From the NCBI GenBank assembly GCA_029378245.1, contig JARKIF010000118.1:40099-104098 (forward strand): a stretch of 64,000 nucleotides of DNA, in the 5' to 3' direction. The position numbers and the translations under genes were made by a program. The stretch's first letter is position 1. The number at the start of each line of letters is the position of its first letter. This document shows, piece by piece, positions 22,958 through 35,410 of this stretch. Under the pieces are notes generated by a model. It was given only the letters and a program-made list of their open reading frames with translations. It was not told where the DNA came from and made no database searches. This DNA comes from Roridomyces roridus (Eukaryota > Basidiomycota > Agaricomycetes > Agaricales > Mycenaceae).

Positions 22958-25751
22958 ATGGCCGAGGTTGCTCTGGGACTCGTCGGCGCAGCCGCTACAG
23001 TCGGAGGCGCAGCCGCTACAGTCGGAGGCGCAGCGCTCCAGGCTGCATCAGGCTTCGTGGGACGCCACGAGAGTGGGCATCAGCAAGAAATCATGGAGAC
23101 CGAGAGGAACACGAGGGCCTTCAGGGAGAACCTCGATCGCGCGGGAGGAGATGTTACGCAGGAGGAGGAGAGGGATTTCCAAAGGAGCAGAGACGAGTAC
23201 GTGCATCTCTCCCTTGCATACAATTCATTCACTGATCATATCTGAAGGGCTGTGTCCAACGCGGGCTACTACTACGAGAGCATTATGAACTATAAGAAAG
23301 CCTCGTGGGGCAATCCGGTGAAGAAGCTGAAGAAAAAGAACGACGTCAGAAGATGGAAGAACCTGACACGCCAATCGAATCACTCGTTGAGGAGTATCAA
23401 CGAGGTGCGTTATGTCCACCCAGCTGGCAGAAATCTGAGCAATGTCCAGTCCATTTGCTCAGGTTCCGACACGTCCTCAGTCACTGCATCTTCTGGCTCC
23501 CCTCCGGGATCCAATCTCGCTGGAGAGGAAATCCAGGACTGGGCAAATGATGTATATGACGAGTATGATCCGGTCGACGACCATTATCCCACTGACGCAG
23601 GAGGGGGAGCAAATGTGAAGGCCCAGGTTCTTGAAATCATCCAGATGCTTGATTCCAAACGCGATATGGGAAGGTCCGACCTAGCTGACGATCGTAGGTT
23701 TTCTCTATGCCATAGGGCTTGGGTCCTACTCATTTGCTCCGAGCGATCTTTTGTCGGATGATAGAAAGGCAAATACCCCAAATGTTCAACTTCCTCGACG
23801 ACAGCGATGATGAACTTCGAGAGGCTTCCACTGAGGTTTTGGATAGGTTGGCCAACAATCGTAAGATTTCTGATGCTAGAGTTATGCTGCTCATACTTAC
23901 GTCCCATACAGCAATCTTTCATGACGTCGTGGTTGATGGCCTTTCGCGAGTCGTTGAGCTGCTCGAACAAACACGAGAACTTGTCTGTCCGGATTTCTGC
24001 TGTGCGTCGGTTTCAGCGCTTGTTTATTACTCGTCGTCTGGCGGACGATCGTACGTACTCACGCCGCCTCATCTTCTCCCTTCTCCTGATTTCTTTAGCT
24101 GTATTTTGTCGGATGATAGAGGCCCAAATTCCCCGGATTTTCAACATGTTAGAAGACAGTGATGCCGCAGCTGCTGTGTTGGAGAGCTTGGCAGATACGC
24201 GTAAGTTCTTCCTCAGCCTCAGGGCTATTTATCATTTCTCATTTGTCTTGTGCAGCCTTCTTCCACGGTTCAATCGCCCTTGAGATTCCGCGATTCATCG
24301 GGAACCTCACACACACTGACTCTGCCGTGCGGGCCGCCGTCGGACATCTGTTCCGTGTGTTCGCTACTCACCGTGAGTGACTTTGCCGCGTTCAGGCAAT
24401 CTGTCAAAGTCGCTTCAGCGTCGCTTCGCTCCGCCTTGGAATCCCAGATCCCCGCAATAATCGACATCATCCACGACAAGAAGAAGAATAAGGGGATACG
24501 ACAAACTGCCGTAGATGTGCTGATGAGGGCCGCTGCCAATCGTGAGTCATCTATCTCTGTGCCGATACCTCTCACATTCCGTCCAGCGAACTTGCACTCT
24601 GCCATTGTAACTCAAATCCCTCGTCTCTTTTGGATGGTCAGGGACGACAATTCGTCTCCCCGGGTCAGCACGGAGATCATCTGCAACATAGCTTCTTACA
24701 GTAGACATCTCACCTCACATCTAGCAACGAGAGCACTAACGCTTCGCAGAAGTATTCCAGACGGCCATACGTGCGGAAATTCCCGGTATCATTGAGATGC
24801 TCCAAGATGAGCTCTGGCATTCGCCTTTTCAGGAAACTCGCTGCACACGGTGAGTATCTGGAATACTCCCGGTGTGTTTGTATCTCTGATCTGATGACAG
24901 AGGCCCTTCACAACGAGTTGAGAGCTCAGATTCCCAGAATCGTCCTCATCATGGAAACCGCCCTGGATCATCATCGCACTCCAAACCTGCCCCATCTCGC
25001 CCGACCGGGACATTCACGCGCACTCGCGTCTGTTGCCAGTGTTGGGGATCTTTTGAGGGAAGCATGTGTCGATCGTGCGTGGCCAGTCCCCTTCTTTGAG
25101 CCATCTCACATTTCCCGCAGCCACGTTTTGTGGTGCGATGCTGGCTGAAGTTCCTCGCATTCTTGCGATGGTCAAAGCCACAGATGAGCGTCTACAACAA
25201 GAAGCTTTTTATATTTTCGTCAAGATGTCCGAGCTTCGTACGAGCCACTCTTTGCGTGAAATTGCTATCCTGTTGAGGCTGACTTGACACTAGCACGTTT
25301 CCAGGACGCCATAGAGGCTGAAATTCCACGTATCCTCGAAATGTTCGAGCATGAGCACAATAAGGCTCGCGCCTCGGCTGTTCGCCTATTCGTCCGACTT
25401 GGAACGCTGCCCCGTACGTGTTCGTTCCCGTGTCGCTTGCATGTTTAATTTTTGGTGAAGAGTACAGCGATGCGATGGAGATTTACATTCCAGCCCTGGT
25501 GAAGATGGTTGGGACCAGGATTCGAGAGTGCCGCGAGTGTGCCGCTGAAACGATTGAGAGGATCGCCGCCCGGGGTGAGTCGATTCTATGCCTCCAGTCC
25601 TGGACCGGATTCAGGTTCCGCCACAGGTCGATGCAGTGAAGCACTCAGGGCTCAAATTTCTTTTATTCAGTGCCTGCTATCGGACGATGATCCTGGAGTC
25701 CGTGCAGCTGCTGGTAGGGCTCTTCGTGCTATCGAACAACCTTCCATTTGA
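22958..25751 (+). CDS. HEAT-repeat protein with one repeat per exon
   Basis: Exon 1 (22958-23196) begins MAEVALGLVG and contains a duplicated 21-bp unit giving GAAATVGGAAATVGG, then a charged helical segment. Exon 2 (23248-23693) continues AVSNAGYYYESIM and a basic KKLKKKND stretch, then an acidic Tyr-rich part. About twelve short exons follow, each coding one helical repeat of the form (A)xFxxAIxxEIPRIxxMLxD...R..A...L..LA. Examples are FCRMIERQIPQMFNFL, FHGSIALEIPRFIGNL and FQDAIEAEIPRILEMF. Nearly every intron is about 45-60 bp long and in phase 1, so exons are symmetric. The stop is at 25751. HEAT arrays form protein-binding solenoids. The partner is unknown. The exact ends of several small exons are inferred from GT..AG and frame. 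Confidence 0.8.
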
Positions 25752-27722
25752 TACACGCGTTAATCACGGCTGGAAAGCCTCGGACGCGAAACAAGCATGG
25801 GGAACTGAACAAAGACGTTACACATAACGTGAATCTTATGATACGGGAGTTAAAAATCAATCGAGATTCGAGTCACCTACTGTCTCCAAACTGTCGGATT
25901 ACGCGTCGCTCGGCGCCGCACGAGACTCCGCTCTTCGATACACTTGTTGCGTCGCTGCCGCCGACGCCGCGGCCCATCAACCCTGTGATCCCCACCGATA
26001 ATTCGACTGCGTTGGATCACGAGTTCTTGAGAGCGTTCGGGAAATACCATGCTGTGTTCCGTTACAGATCCGGTCGGTTGGCGATAGAGCGTCTTGGATG
26101 ACCACGACGACGGCGAGGACGAGGAAGAGTTAATTCGGAAAGGAGACATCATGACCGGAAGAAACAGGAACGATCAGTGACTAACTGAGTTACCGGATCT
26201 TGCTTTCTCCCACCACCACTCCCGGAGGGAGTGGCACTCCGACATCGAGACTCCGCTGCCAGCGAGTTGTAGCGATTCCGCAGTTGATATCACAGAATCC
26301 TATCAGATTTGATGGCGGCGGTGCTCGGCTACCTTTGATCACAACAAACAGTACCGAGACATGCCGTTCACCACAAAATATCGCAAGTCCCCCAGCGCGC
26401 GTCATTGAGCAACATGAAGGAAATATCATTGCATTACACTACTACACTACACAGCTGTCCGCGGGCTGCGTCGTCTCGTGCGGGGAATAGCGTCGACAGT
26501 GCTGAGCGGGCGGGCAAGGAACAAGTACACTGCTCGGGGACAGGGAGCGTACTTGACTTGGCAGCAGCGGCGCAAGTGGAGGGATCCGATAGACGACGAT
26601 ATCGCAAATGACGCATAGGTGAGGAAACGAAGCAGAGCATGGCGAGGTATCACACACGCCGAGACATCTGGCATATCATCGCTCCACCTGAGCCCCAACC
26701 TCGCCCAATGGCACGAAATCGTGTCGCGGACCATACGGGACTAAATGGTCAATGGCGAGCATCTAGAACGGCGTGGATGACACACCTGGCACCTCCGGGG
26801 CTCGAACGCGTACTGTAGTCTGTGAGCCAACTGTGAGCATTGAGTCACTGTCGGTCAGCTTCGCGGGAGTTACAGGCCTCCGAGCCACGGTGAGACACGG
26901 CGTGCTGCAGCGGGATGATGAACGACAGGACAGGCGGGCGGGCGCAGTGAGGGTGCAAGGAGAGAGGCAGTGTGTTGTTGCTTGTTACGCTGACGGCACT
27001 TGTCGGCACCGGTGATTGTGATCGGCAGATGCCGGGTGGGCCGGGATCAATTCTTCCAGATCACATTTGATATCAACTGCGGAAATGCAAAAGTGCTGCC
27101 AGCGTGCCGTGCCTATGTATAGCGTACGCGTTGGCTCCTCCGATTTCTGGAATCTGGATTGCTGTTGGATACTTATCTGCCAATTCAATTCATGCTGGCG
27201 ACGTACTCTGCGGCACAACGACGGAATTTATTCAAGGCAGTGGATGGCGGGCTGCGGGGACCTCTACATTCTCATCCTGCAATGTCATGAAAATGCACCG
27301 GCACTGACGCTGCGCACGAAGATCTCCACGCCCCCACGAGGCTAGCGACCGGATACGGTTAAAATCAATATACGCGAATGCACCGCCTGATGTCAAGATC
27401 CATGCTTTGAGGCGGTGTCCGCCCCGCACAATTTGTAGTGCGTCATTCACTGTGATCTTGGGCGACGGCGCAGCGCTACAGATTGGAGAACTCGCTGCTG
27501 CGGTCTGACTCACAAAGGAATCGCAACCGACGGAAGTCTCTCCCTCCCTGGACTCTTGACTCAAGGATCTCCAAGTCTGCGGTGCGTCATTTCACTTCGG
27601 CTCCGATGAAAGCTGTGAAAATCTATCAAGTACTCAATCAAGCGCCCACAACCCCATTCGAGATAATCAAGGCGGTGCGCCTTCGGATGCATGGCGGTAC
27701 TTTGATGGCGGGCGCCGACTGA
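25752..27722. other. Intergenic stretch, no gene recognised
   Basis: 2.0 kb with short open frames on both strands and no motif. A box-B-like GTTCGAGCCC lies on the minus strand near 26810 but no tRNA fold can be drawn around it. Confidence 0.45.
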
Positions 27723-27729
27723 TATTTAA
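27723..27729 (+). promoter_or_regulatory. TATA-like box of the DUF6699 gene
   Basis: TATTTAA lies 48 bp before the ATG at 27777. Confidence 0.35.
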
Positions 27730-27776
27730 ATGCCAAGCCCTTCATCTCGTTCTCCACAATTACCCACCCCCATCGC

Positions 27777-28439
27777 ATGCCAGGGAAGCACGTCCGTTTC
27801 TCGACTCAGAACATCTTCCACTCTCCAGTCCCCGACCTCAGTCATTCCGTCCACTCGGACGACGATTCATCCTCTGGCCCATACACTCCACCGTCTTACC
27901 ACAATGCACTCCCGCCTTACGCACCCCGCAGGTCCTATACGGACTCTACGCATGCAAAACTGCACCCTCTCCTCGCGTATAGCAGCCACCCCATGCTCAC
28001 ATACGACCTCTCCCTCCACCCGTCGTCCCTCGCGACGACGCACCACGGTCTATCCTCTGCTCGCATGTCCGAGCCGGCCGTCTACCCCTCTCAATCCACA
28101 ATCACAATCAGCACTCCACACCTCCCCTGGTCCTTCACCATCTCGGCGTCGAGTCGGACTCTGGGCTACGTAACCGTGGCAGACGTCCTCGCCGCTTTAT
28201 ATTCAGGACTCCGCACAAATATCACCGGAGTGGAATTCCAGTCGCTGGGCAATGAGAAGCTCATGCGGCGCGTCACGGCTGCTTATACCGCGCGATACAA
28301 CCGGTTGAAGGGTCATCGGGGGTACGGGCATGAGAAGGCGTCTGGCGTCAAGCGTATTGATTACTTGATGGGATGCACGCAGCTGAAGGGGCTCACGCCG
28401 ACGAGCACGTCGGGTGTTTGGAGACTCCATGTTGCGTGA
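27777..28439 (+). CDS. DUF6699 domain protein
   Basis: A single exon of 220 codons starts at MPGKHVRFST. An N-terminal disordered part rich in Ser, Pro and His precedes the domain. The domain begins with AKLHPLLAYSSHPMLTYDLS, continues with the hallmark LPWSFTISASS and VTVADVLAALYSGLRTNIT segments, and ends with GVKRIDYLMGCTQLKGLTP and GVWRLHV. This matches the small DUF6699 family, which is greatly expanded in mushrooms and has no established function. No signal peptide or transmembrane segment is seen, so an intracellular location is likely. Confidence 0.85.
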   Translation: MPGKHVRFSTQNIFHSPVPDLSHSVHSDDDSSSGPYTPPSYHNALPPYAPRRSYTDSTHAKLHPLLAYSSHPMLTYDLSLHPSSLATTHHGLSSARMSEPAVYPSQSTITISTPHLPWSFTISASSRTLGYVTVADVLAALYSGLRTNITGVEFQSLGNEKLMRRVTAAYTARYNRLKGHRGYGHEKASGVKRIDYLMGCTQLKGLTPTSTSGVWRLHVA

Positions 28440-30726
28440 ACGTCGAGTGGACGATCTGTTGTATACCCATTGCTTATACCCTCATTATGTGTTCATTATG
28501 TTCTTCATGAATCCTCTTGGATCTCCAACTTGAACGAAGGAGACGATCGGCCGCATACGGCTGAAGCGCGAAGAACAAGTGAGTAAATGCCAAAATGATC
28601 ACGGAATATTTCATTCGCGCCGACCCGGATCGAACGGAGACGTGCTGAGTGATGCGTGTGACGATGGACGGAGAGGCAGTTTATAAGGCAAGTAATAGTA
28701 GTTCAGGTAAGGAGAAGTGTGGGTGATTTTTAGGTACAGTCTGCTTCTTGCTTCATTATAAGCTGGATCAAGCTAGTGGCGTGTCAAAAGTAACGACAAG
28801 GAACAAGATGCGAATCGAACGGGAGCCGTTGGTAGCAGCTGCGTGCTGGAGGCTAGCGATACTTGCGAACATCTGCTTTCAATCTCGGCTGGATTCGTCA
28901 CGGATGCCCATTTGGTGGACATTCGAAATGGATAAGAAAATTAACCCATGTCGCATGTGCTAAAAATTCGACAGCAATACTCCTCCCCTGCCTCAGAGCA
29001 GCATTCGACGCGACAGTGACTATGGTATTACTCCTCGGACTGCACAACAAGCTTTCCCTCACCAGTACCACGCCGCTCACGTCGTTTTTCATCGCAGAAG
29101 GTGAGACTCTGAATCTCTGTTAGGTGCTGGTGCCGATACAAGACTGCTTGTTTCCAGCGATTCGAGATTTAATGTGAGCTAGCCCTCCTTCTGAATATGT
29201 AGAATTGATTTCGACTCCAGGATGATTTTTGTAATTATGGCGATGGAGGCTGTATTTGTCCAGGTGCGTATTCCCATACGTTGGAGAACCTACATCTGAG
29301 GAGGACGATATATAGATCCCATCCATCAGTGACTTTCTCTACCTTGAGAATCCAAACTCAGCGAAGGCAAAATATCCAGGCGCGCGCCCACGTCCGAAAT
29401 TTTCTCGTTCCATTCGTGGATTCGTGAGTTGCCAGTTAATCTACCACTATTGAATTTATAGGCTGACTGGCACCGACTGCAGCCTCACCGCGATCCTGGT
29501 AACGAGATTCCTGCTAGAGCTTTCCGAGAAAAGTAGGCAGCCCCGCGAACTGGGATGTAATCCCTGCGACTTTGAATCTGTCGCCCTGCAACTTGAATCC
29601 CTTGTCGAGGAGCCTCAACATGAGGAGCCGGGATGTTTAGATTTGACCAATTCTGCCGCAGAAGTGCGTTCCAGAAATCATCCTTCTGGATTACTTACTT
29701 TGATTTCTGACTGCCTGTCTAGACAGATGAGCCGCAGCGCAGAGTGTCTACTACAGGAGACACCTCTGATCCCTTACAAAATGTCGAGCACGGCCTGGGC
29801 GGGGAAATATCGAAGAAATAGATCGAGGTTCCTGTGCTCGCAGGAGTTTGATTCATGGCATTGAGAATGATGGTAGGGACTTCGGAGTATTCTGTCGGGG
29901 GTGCGAGCCGTGTTGCGTCGGCGCCTCCCCAATTTGAAGATTTTTTTCCCCTTCCAAACAACCGGGAATACTTAAAGGGTGATCAGATAAATATGTTTCT
30001 CTTTTCGGTTGAATTAGATATTGCAAGACACTGGATGCGACGCGTTTGTATGATCGTGTATGCGTAATGATCCGGGTGCTGTCAAAACGGCTTGCTCTCA
30101 ACTTACTCGGGCGCAACAGAGATGTCCTCAGTGCGAGACGCGCGACGATGGACCAGGCGTGCAAGGTCTGTACTCGTGCAGCATCCAGTCATTGACAGTT
30201 AAACGTTGAACAGACATAAATACGCCTGCACGAGACATACTCCGCGGATCTTCTGGTCTGAGGCGCCATGTTGACGTTTCATGCATGTGATTTCAGTGCG
30301 TCACCATCCTTCTTTTCTTTTTCCTTCTTCGAGTCGAATCTGATTATAGAAGCTACGGTTTATACCCCTTCACCTCCACTTGGTACTTATTGATTAACCC
30401 CAATCCCTCATGATAGAATACACGGTCACCCCAGCCGTCGTCCTCGTACATCTCTCCTCCGACATCTCCTCACACGACCACTAGTCACCGCGCTCCAGAC
30501 TCATATATCTCCGACTAACTGGGCAGTCCCGAACCGAACGTGGTCCTGCTCTCAACGTAGGCGAAACCGACATGCTTGATAGACGCGCATCACGCGCAAA
30601 CGACCCTTACCACTGGTTTTCCTGAATCATGGTCGTTCATCAGGAACGATAGAGAACAAAGATAACGATCGCGAGTAGAGAGATGAAAAAGTGTGCGTGT
30701 TGAATTTCTTGAAGCTGGATTTGGAA
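28440..30726. other. Intergenic stretch, no gene recognised
   Basis: 2.3 kb with only short open frames (up to about 103 codons) lacking motifs. The left edge is the 3' region of the DUF6699 gene and the right edge is the 3' region of the F-box gene that ends at 30727. Confidence 0.45.
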
Positions 30727-32329
30727 CTACGGGATCCCCTCCATCGGCGAATACTGAGGCGGCGTGATCCCAGTGTACCTCAGGCTGATATCCAACCCTT
30801 CAGCCACTTCATCTCCGAGTTTCTCCAAGACCTCGCTCCCAGATACTCGATCCAACCTGCCAGAGAACCGCTCGAGCTGCGCGACACCGACGCGAGATGC
30901 CACCCGTCTGGATTGAGCGAACGCCACGATCTGCAGGGCGGGTTGATTCCTAAATGTCCCGAGGTCCAGTTGTCGAAGTTGTGGAAGTACGACGTCCCCA
31001 GAATCAGGGACGGTGAGCCGAGCGAGCAGCTCGGAAGTGTGTATCAAAGTATCTCCATCGACAGGTTGTTCCGACGACAGCTCGCGTGTCATGTGTAGCT
31101 TCCGCAGGGACGTCATCTCGGGGAGCATGGCGAGGAACACGGCCTGCGGAAGACGCGCGACCTCGACCTTGAGTTGCTCGAGCGAGGATAGGTCTTGCGG
31201 GAAGAAACATTCACGGAGTAGACGGGCATCGCTGTTGACGTTGCGGATGCTACTTACTGGCTCTGAATTCAAAATAACGCAAGGCGGGAAGGGATATGCA
31301 GCTGAAGAATTTGGTGTGTTGGTCGTATGCGTGGCCTAAGACTTCGAGACGAAGCTCAGTGAGGTATGGGAGAGTGAAGTGCGCAACGCTAGCTGCAAGA
31401 GGAGAGTCTCGTGCAGTTCGTCGGTGCAGGGGAATCACGCAGTACTCGAGGAAGTGGCACTGCGACAAGAGGTGCAGAGCGGAGGAGTACGTGATACCCC
31501 CGTGGGTTTCCGTCTCCAACTTCAAGTGAACTAGCGTGTACCAGGACACAGCCCCGGGTGCGTGGAGGTCGAGGCTGTACACGGAGGTATTCAAACTCCG
31601 AAGGCTATCAGTCCCGAGGAACGATAGCGGTGGATGTGAAACGTCTACGAGTGTCCCCGTTCGAGTACTATAAGAGATATCATTGTGGAATGACATCGAA
31701 TGGAGCAGCGGGACGTCGGCAGCAGTGAGTTGGGGGATGAAGAAATTCGAGGCTGTATTCGACACTGAGAAATGGATGTTCCGCCACCGGCGGGATTCCG
31801 CGAGAAGAATGGAAAGAAGCGATGATATATCGCAAAGCCCATCCGGCGTCCAGCTAGCCGTTTGGGAGAGGGCTAGTGAAATGGACAGAGGAACGGCTCC
31901 AGATCTGGATAACCAAAGGCTGACTTGTTCTGTGAGCCGGTCGAGCCTCCTTTGATCGGGAACTGCGATGTGCGTGGACGCCCAAAGACGGGGTGTCGAG
32001 AGAGCGGCTCTGCGCCAATTACTCGAGATGTGGGAGACGAGTAGGGGCGACTGGTCGGCGCAGACAGCGGGGTTCCCCGTCGGGGGGAGACATTCCAAGA
32101 AAATCTCTGAGAGGATGTCGTCCGGAAGGCGTCGCGCTGACGACAATAGGGCGGTGTGTGCATCCACGAAGTGTTGCAGTTCATCTCGCTTCTGAGTTGT
32201 TTCGTCAATTAGACGTTGCAGACGAGTGATCTCCTGGCGTGGACCACGAAGCAGCTCCTGGATTTGCTGGCACTCCGCGGGTGAAGGTACGGCGCTCGTG
32301 TGGAGGATGTTGGAGAAGGGGGAGTACAT
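30727..32329 (-). CDS. F-box/LRR-type protein
   Basis: Two exons (32329-31258 and 31193-30727, 64-bp intron) give 512 codons in one frame. The N-terminus has a coiled coil (ECQQIQELLRGPRQEITRLQ..) directly followed by the F-box RRLPDDILSEIFLECLPPTG, with the IFLECLP core common in mushroom F-box proteins. Then come VSHISSNWRRAALSTPRLWA and a long LRR-like region (for example FTLPYLTELRLEVLG). By family, such proteins recruit substrates to SCF ubiquitin ligases through Skp1. The substrate is unknown. The acceptor at 31194 was chosen because it keeps frame and gives a normal intron length; a nearer AG would make a 26-bp intron. Confidence 0.85.
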
Positions 32330-32430
32330 GGGTCTTGTGTGTGTGAGTATATTGTTGTGTAAACACCACAGTGCTCACCTGGATCAACTCCGTGAGGTTA
32401 CAGAGAGAGAGGCGATTGAGAGGCAGTGTG

Positions 32431-32489
32431 GTGATTGTGTCATGATGTGATTGTGTCATGATGTGATTGTGTCATGATGTGATTGTATC
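32431..32489. repeat. 16-bp tandem repeat, three copies plus a part
   Basis: GTGATTGTGTCATGAT is repeated perfectly three times (32431-32478) and begins a fourth, altered copy. It lies 100-160 bp upstream of the F-box gene start at 32329. Confidence 0.9.
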
Positions 32490-33580
32490 GACTGATGCGA
32501 TCCGACGGAAGCCCGGCAAGACGCAAGGTGGACCCATGCTCAGAATTCTTTAATTCGAGACGGGAGTGAATCCACACGTCGCGTGCAAACGCACCTTCCC
32601 TACGGCACATATTCCGTAGAGCCGCCCAGATTGTCATTGATCGCCTTCACTGACGCCATCGAGACGGCCATCAAGCACAGTTTGACCTCAGAAAATATAT
32701 TGAAATCTCCGAAGATGGTTTGGATACGATGGAGATCCCATTCTGTAGACAAAGAGCCGTACCGGTTTGTGCGCTACCATCCAGTCTTGCTCCAGTCTTT
32801 ACACGATTTGAGCACCGGAGCAGTCGGGTTCGATTCCCGCTCCATGAATCAACTCACTGTTGAGCGGGCGAACGGAGCACAATAGAAACAAACGACTTAC
32901 AGGCATCAAGCGCACCTGATGGCGCATCAGACGGCGTTCAAGATGTGTAGATCCGGACAAGTAGCAATTCCGCGGACATGTGGCGCACGAGGTGGACTTG
33001 TTCTGAATCAAGGGAACAATGTTAGCTGACCAGGAAAGGTAACTAGAAGGTGTCATACCTGAAACGAGGGGCTGACAGAGAAGTCGGCGGCGAGCTCAAG
33101 TCAAGACGGAGAGTGGATGGAGCACGAGTCATGGCAAGACTTGAACTAGGCAGGAGGCCGTGGAGATGATGCCATGGGTCGAGTCAGAAAGGAGCGGCGT
33201 GGCCAGGAGCAACGGAGGGTCGAGGAAGTGGTGGAGAAGAATCAAGGCCAAGGCTGTGCTGACAGCATCTGGGGTCACATGCCTGGCACGTGTCACGCGT
33301 AACTTCAAGTTGATGATCAAACGCGTCGCGTTCAACTCGCGTCCTCAACACTATTGTCGAGTCATGCTCGAGTCATGTTGGGAGGACTTCTGGCAACAGA
33401 GAACAATGGGTGGAGCCACAAAATGACTCGGTGCAGCCTGTGCAGATAGCAACAGACGGACGAGAAGCACAATCTTGAAGATAAGACGCGTCTTTTAGGC
33501 AGTGGGCGCGTTCTGGAAGCACAAGAACCACACAACGGGATGACTCGGGCCCAGGGGCTCAATGACTCACGCAAAATAAT
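32490..33580. other. Intergenic stretch, no gene recognised
   Basis: Short open frames only. A TTCGATT loop near 32830 resembles a tRNA T arm but no acceptor stem matches it. Confidence 0.4.
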
Positions 33581-33900
33581 TGTTGAGACAATAGCAAGCT
33601 ATTGTTCTCTCGGGCCCGCGCAATAAAATATTCAATCATTGGGCGTTTCAGCGTTTCTGAACGCTTGATTGGGATGGATTTGGCTGGAATAGGAACAGGG
33701 ACATGGTTACGAAGGATTTTAAATGGCAAGTTTGGCCTGGTGGGTGCATATTTGTAGGGACCAAACACTAGGGGTATATAAGGACCCAGGAAATTTTGTA
33801 GTAGGAAGCTTGGCCCCCCACTTTTGGGGTGTAATAAATCGCTCTCTCAGGGAAACCTTGGTTACGGATTGAATCGGACGACGAACGGGAACTTACGGAT
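33581..33900 (+). mobile_element. LTR-like fragment (end not defined)
   Basis: The segment starts TGTTGAGACAATAG, as many fungal LTRs do. It contains a near-perfect hairpin (ACAATAG, CAAG, CTATTGT), a TATATAAGGACCC promoter box near 33775 and an AATAAA signal at 33833, the order expected of U3-R in an LTR. I found neither a matching CA end with target duplication nor a second copy in the window, so the right border is approximate. Tandem ACTTACGGA-like motifs follow at 33890-33940. Confidence 0.35.
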
Positions 33901-35354
33901 TACGGGAACTTACGGAAACGGAACGGGAACTCTGACGGATACGGATTTGGTTTTTGGCTGGCTCATTCCGTGAATATGTACTTGCCCGCATTTCCGTGGC
34001 TATCGGTTGTCTGACCGGTTTTTGGATAGTCCCAACGATGAGGGCGATGACCATGCGTAAACTGCTCAAACCTTTCGGAGCATTGTAAAACACGACGGTG
34101 CATTGCGCGGCCTAGATCGAACCGTGGGACCGCGGTGAACGGTGTTCCGAAATTAGACAATCGAGCGGCTCAGCCGATCGGAGCATCGAATATCGCTGCG
34201 TCGTCGACTGCCACCGACCGCCGCGTTCGCCGGCGAGAATTGCACAGAGAGTTCACGGAGCTTCAAGCGGCATGAGCGCTCCAGTTGCGGTGGGGCGTGG
34301 GCCTACCTTCGATGTCTCTGCTTCTCGGTTGTTCCCCAGCACACTGTTTCTATGTTTCAATTCCAGCGCTCTACAATCATGCCGCATGCGCGCCGAATGA
34401 ATTCAGTCGGTGCCGAGCTCCACTACATACAAAGGTTGCGGGAAGCTTTTTTACCCACACTCGCATTGTTTGAACGCCGAAGAGACGGTGATCTTCTCTT
34501 TGGTGGTTTCACGGACGGTTTTGGGAGTCTGGTTTTGGTCTGGTTGGTCTGAGGATGTTTCTAAGGAAATTGAATGCGACGAGCGGCTTACATACTGACA
34601 ACCCCGTGAGCTGCATGGCGAAATGCCGTGGAGCTAGGCGTCCCATGTAAGCAGGTGAGGAAGATCAGTGTGTGCTCAATTCACACTGCATTCAGGCTCT
34701 CCATTTTTGGGCGACCGAGCCCGGCTTTGGCATGCAATGTTTGTAAGTTAGAGTACACCGAACACGCCGAGGCCTGCCGAGGCCTGCGGACTCTTGTTGT
34801 TGCGGAGACCGCGGTTGTCAAATAACTCAAGTCGGCACGGAAAAAAACCACAGTGATCCTAATCGACGGAGAGACTCTCCGAGAGAGTCGTGACGGCGCG
34901 ACTACCCAAAGGGAGCATCCGGCCATCAATCTGTCATTTGATTACCGCTTTTCTCGTCCTCCGTCGCTTCTTCCCGTCGCTCTTGTGTCGCCTTGAATGC
35001 CCTCGTCATCACCTGCCTACCCTGGCTTGCCATTCTGCCCAGCTACTTTGGTGCCACCAACACCGAGTGCTCTCCCTGAGCAGCGTGAGCTCCGCCGTGG
35101 CCCCAAGCCACCTCCTTCAGGACGCCGTCCGAGGCGCTATGCCTGGACTCGGTCGGTCTGTGGTTCTAAAGTAACAGATTACGTCGTATATCCAGCCAAA
35201 AGGAGACCTCCCGTTATGTTATCTATGTATTGCCGGTCGATGGGTGGCCGGAATAGGTATGGACCATTTCTATGAGCGATCCTTGGGGCCAATATTAGAC
35301 AGGCACAAATCCCTTTCCCCATTGCTTGTGTGACGGACACTGCATCGCTCAAGG
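33901..35354. other. Intergenic stretch before glyoxal oxidase
   Basis: No recognisable gene. Open frames up to about 115 codons lack motifs. The right end is the oxidase promoter. Confidence 0.4.
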
Positions 35355-35362
35355 TATAAAAA
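35355..35362 (+). promoter_or_regulatory. TATA box of the glyoxal oxidase gene
   Basis: TATAAAAA lies 56 bp before the ATG at 35411, embedded in GGTATAAAAAGGGC. Confidence 0.65.
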
Positions 35363-35410
35363 GGGCAAGGTATCCGTCCATTTTCCTCACCGCAGTCCAC
35401 TCCTTCCAAC

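Noticed and set aside
26785..26830. Second copy of the tRNA-like relic (GTTCGAGCCC on minus strand)
   Set aside because: Only the loop and a few flanking bases agree; the ends do not pair.
31232..31257. 26-bp intron in the F-box gene (nearest AG)
   Set aside because: Far below the usual minimum length; the acceptor at 31194 gives 64 bp and keeps frame.
32815..32860. Plus-strand tRNA gene suggested by GGGTTCGATTCCC
   Set aside because: The T loop is good but the T stem has a terminal mismatch and no matching acceptor or D arm lies upstream within normal distance.
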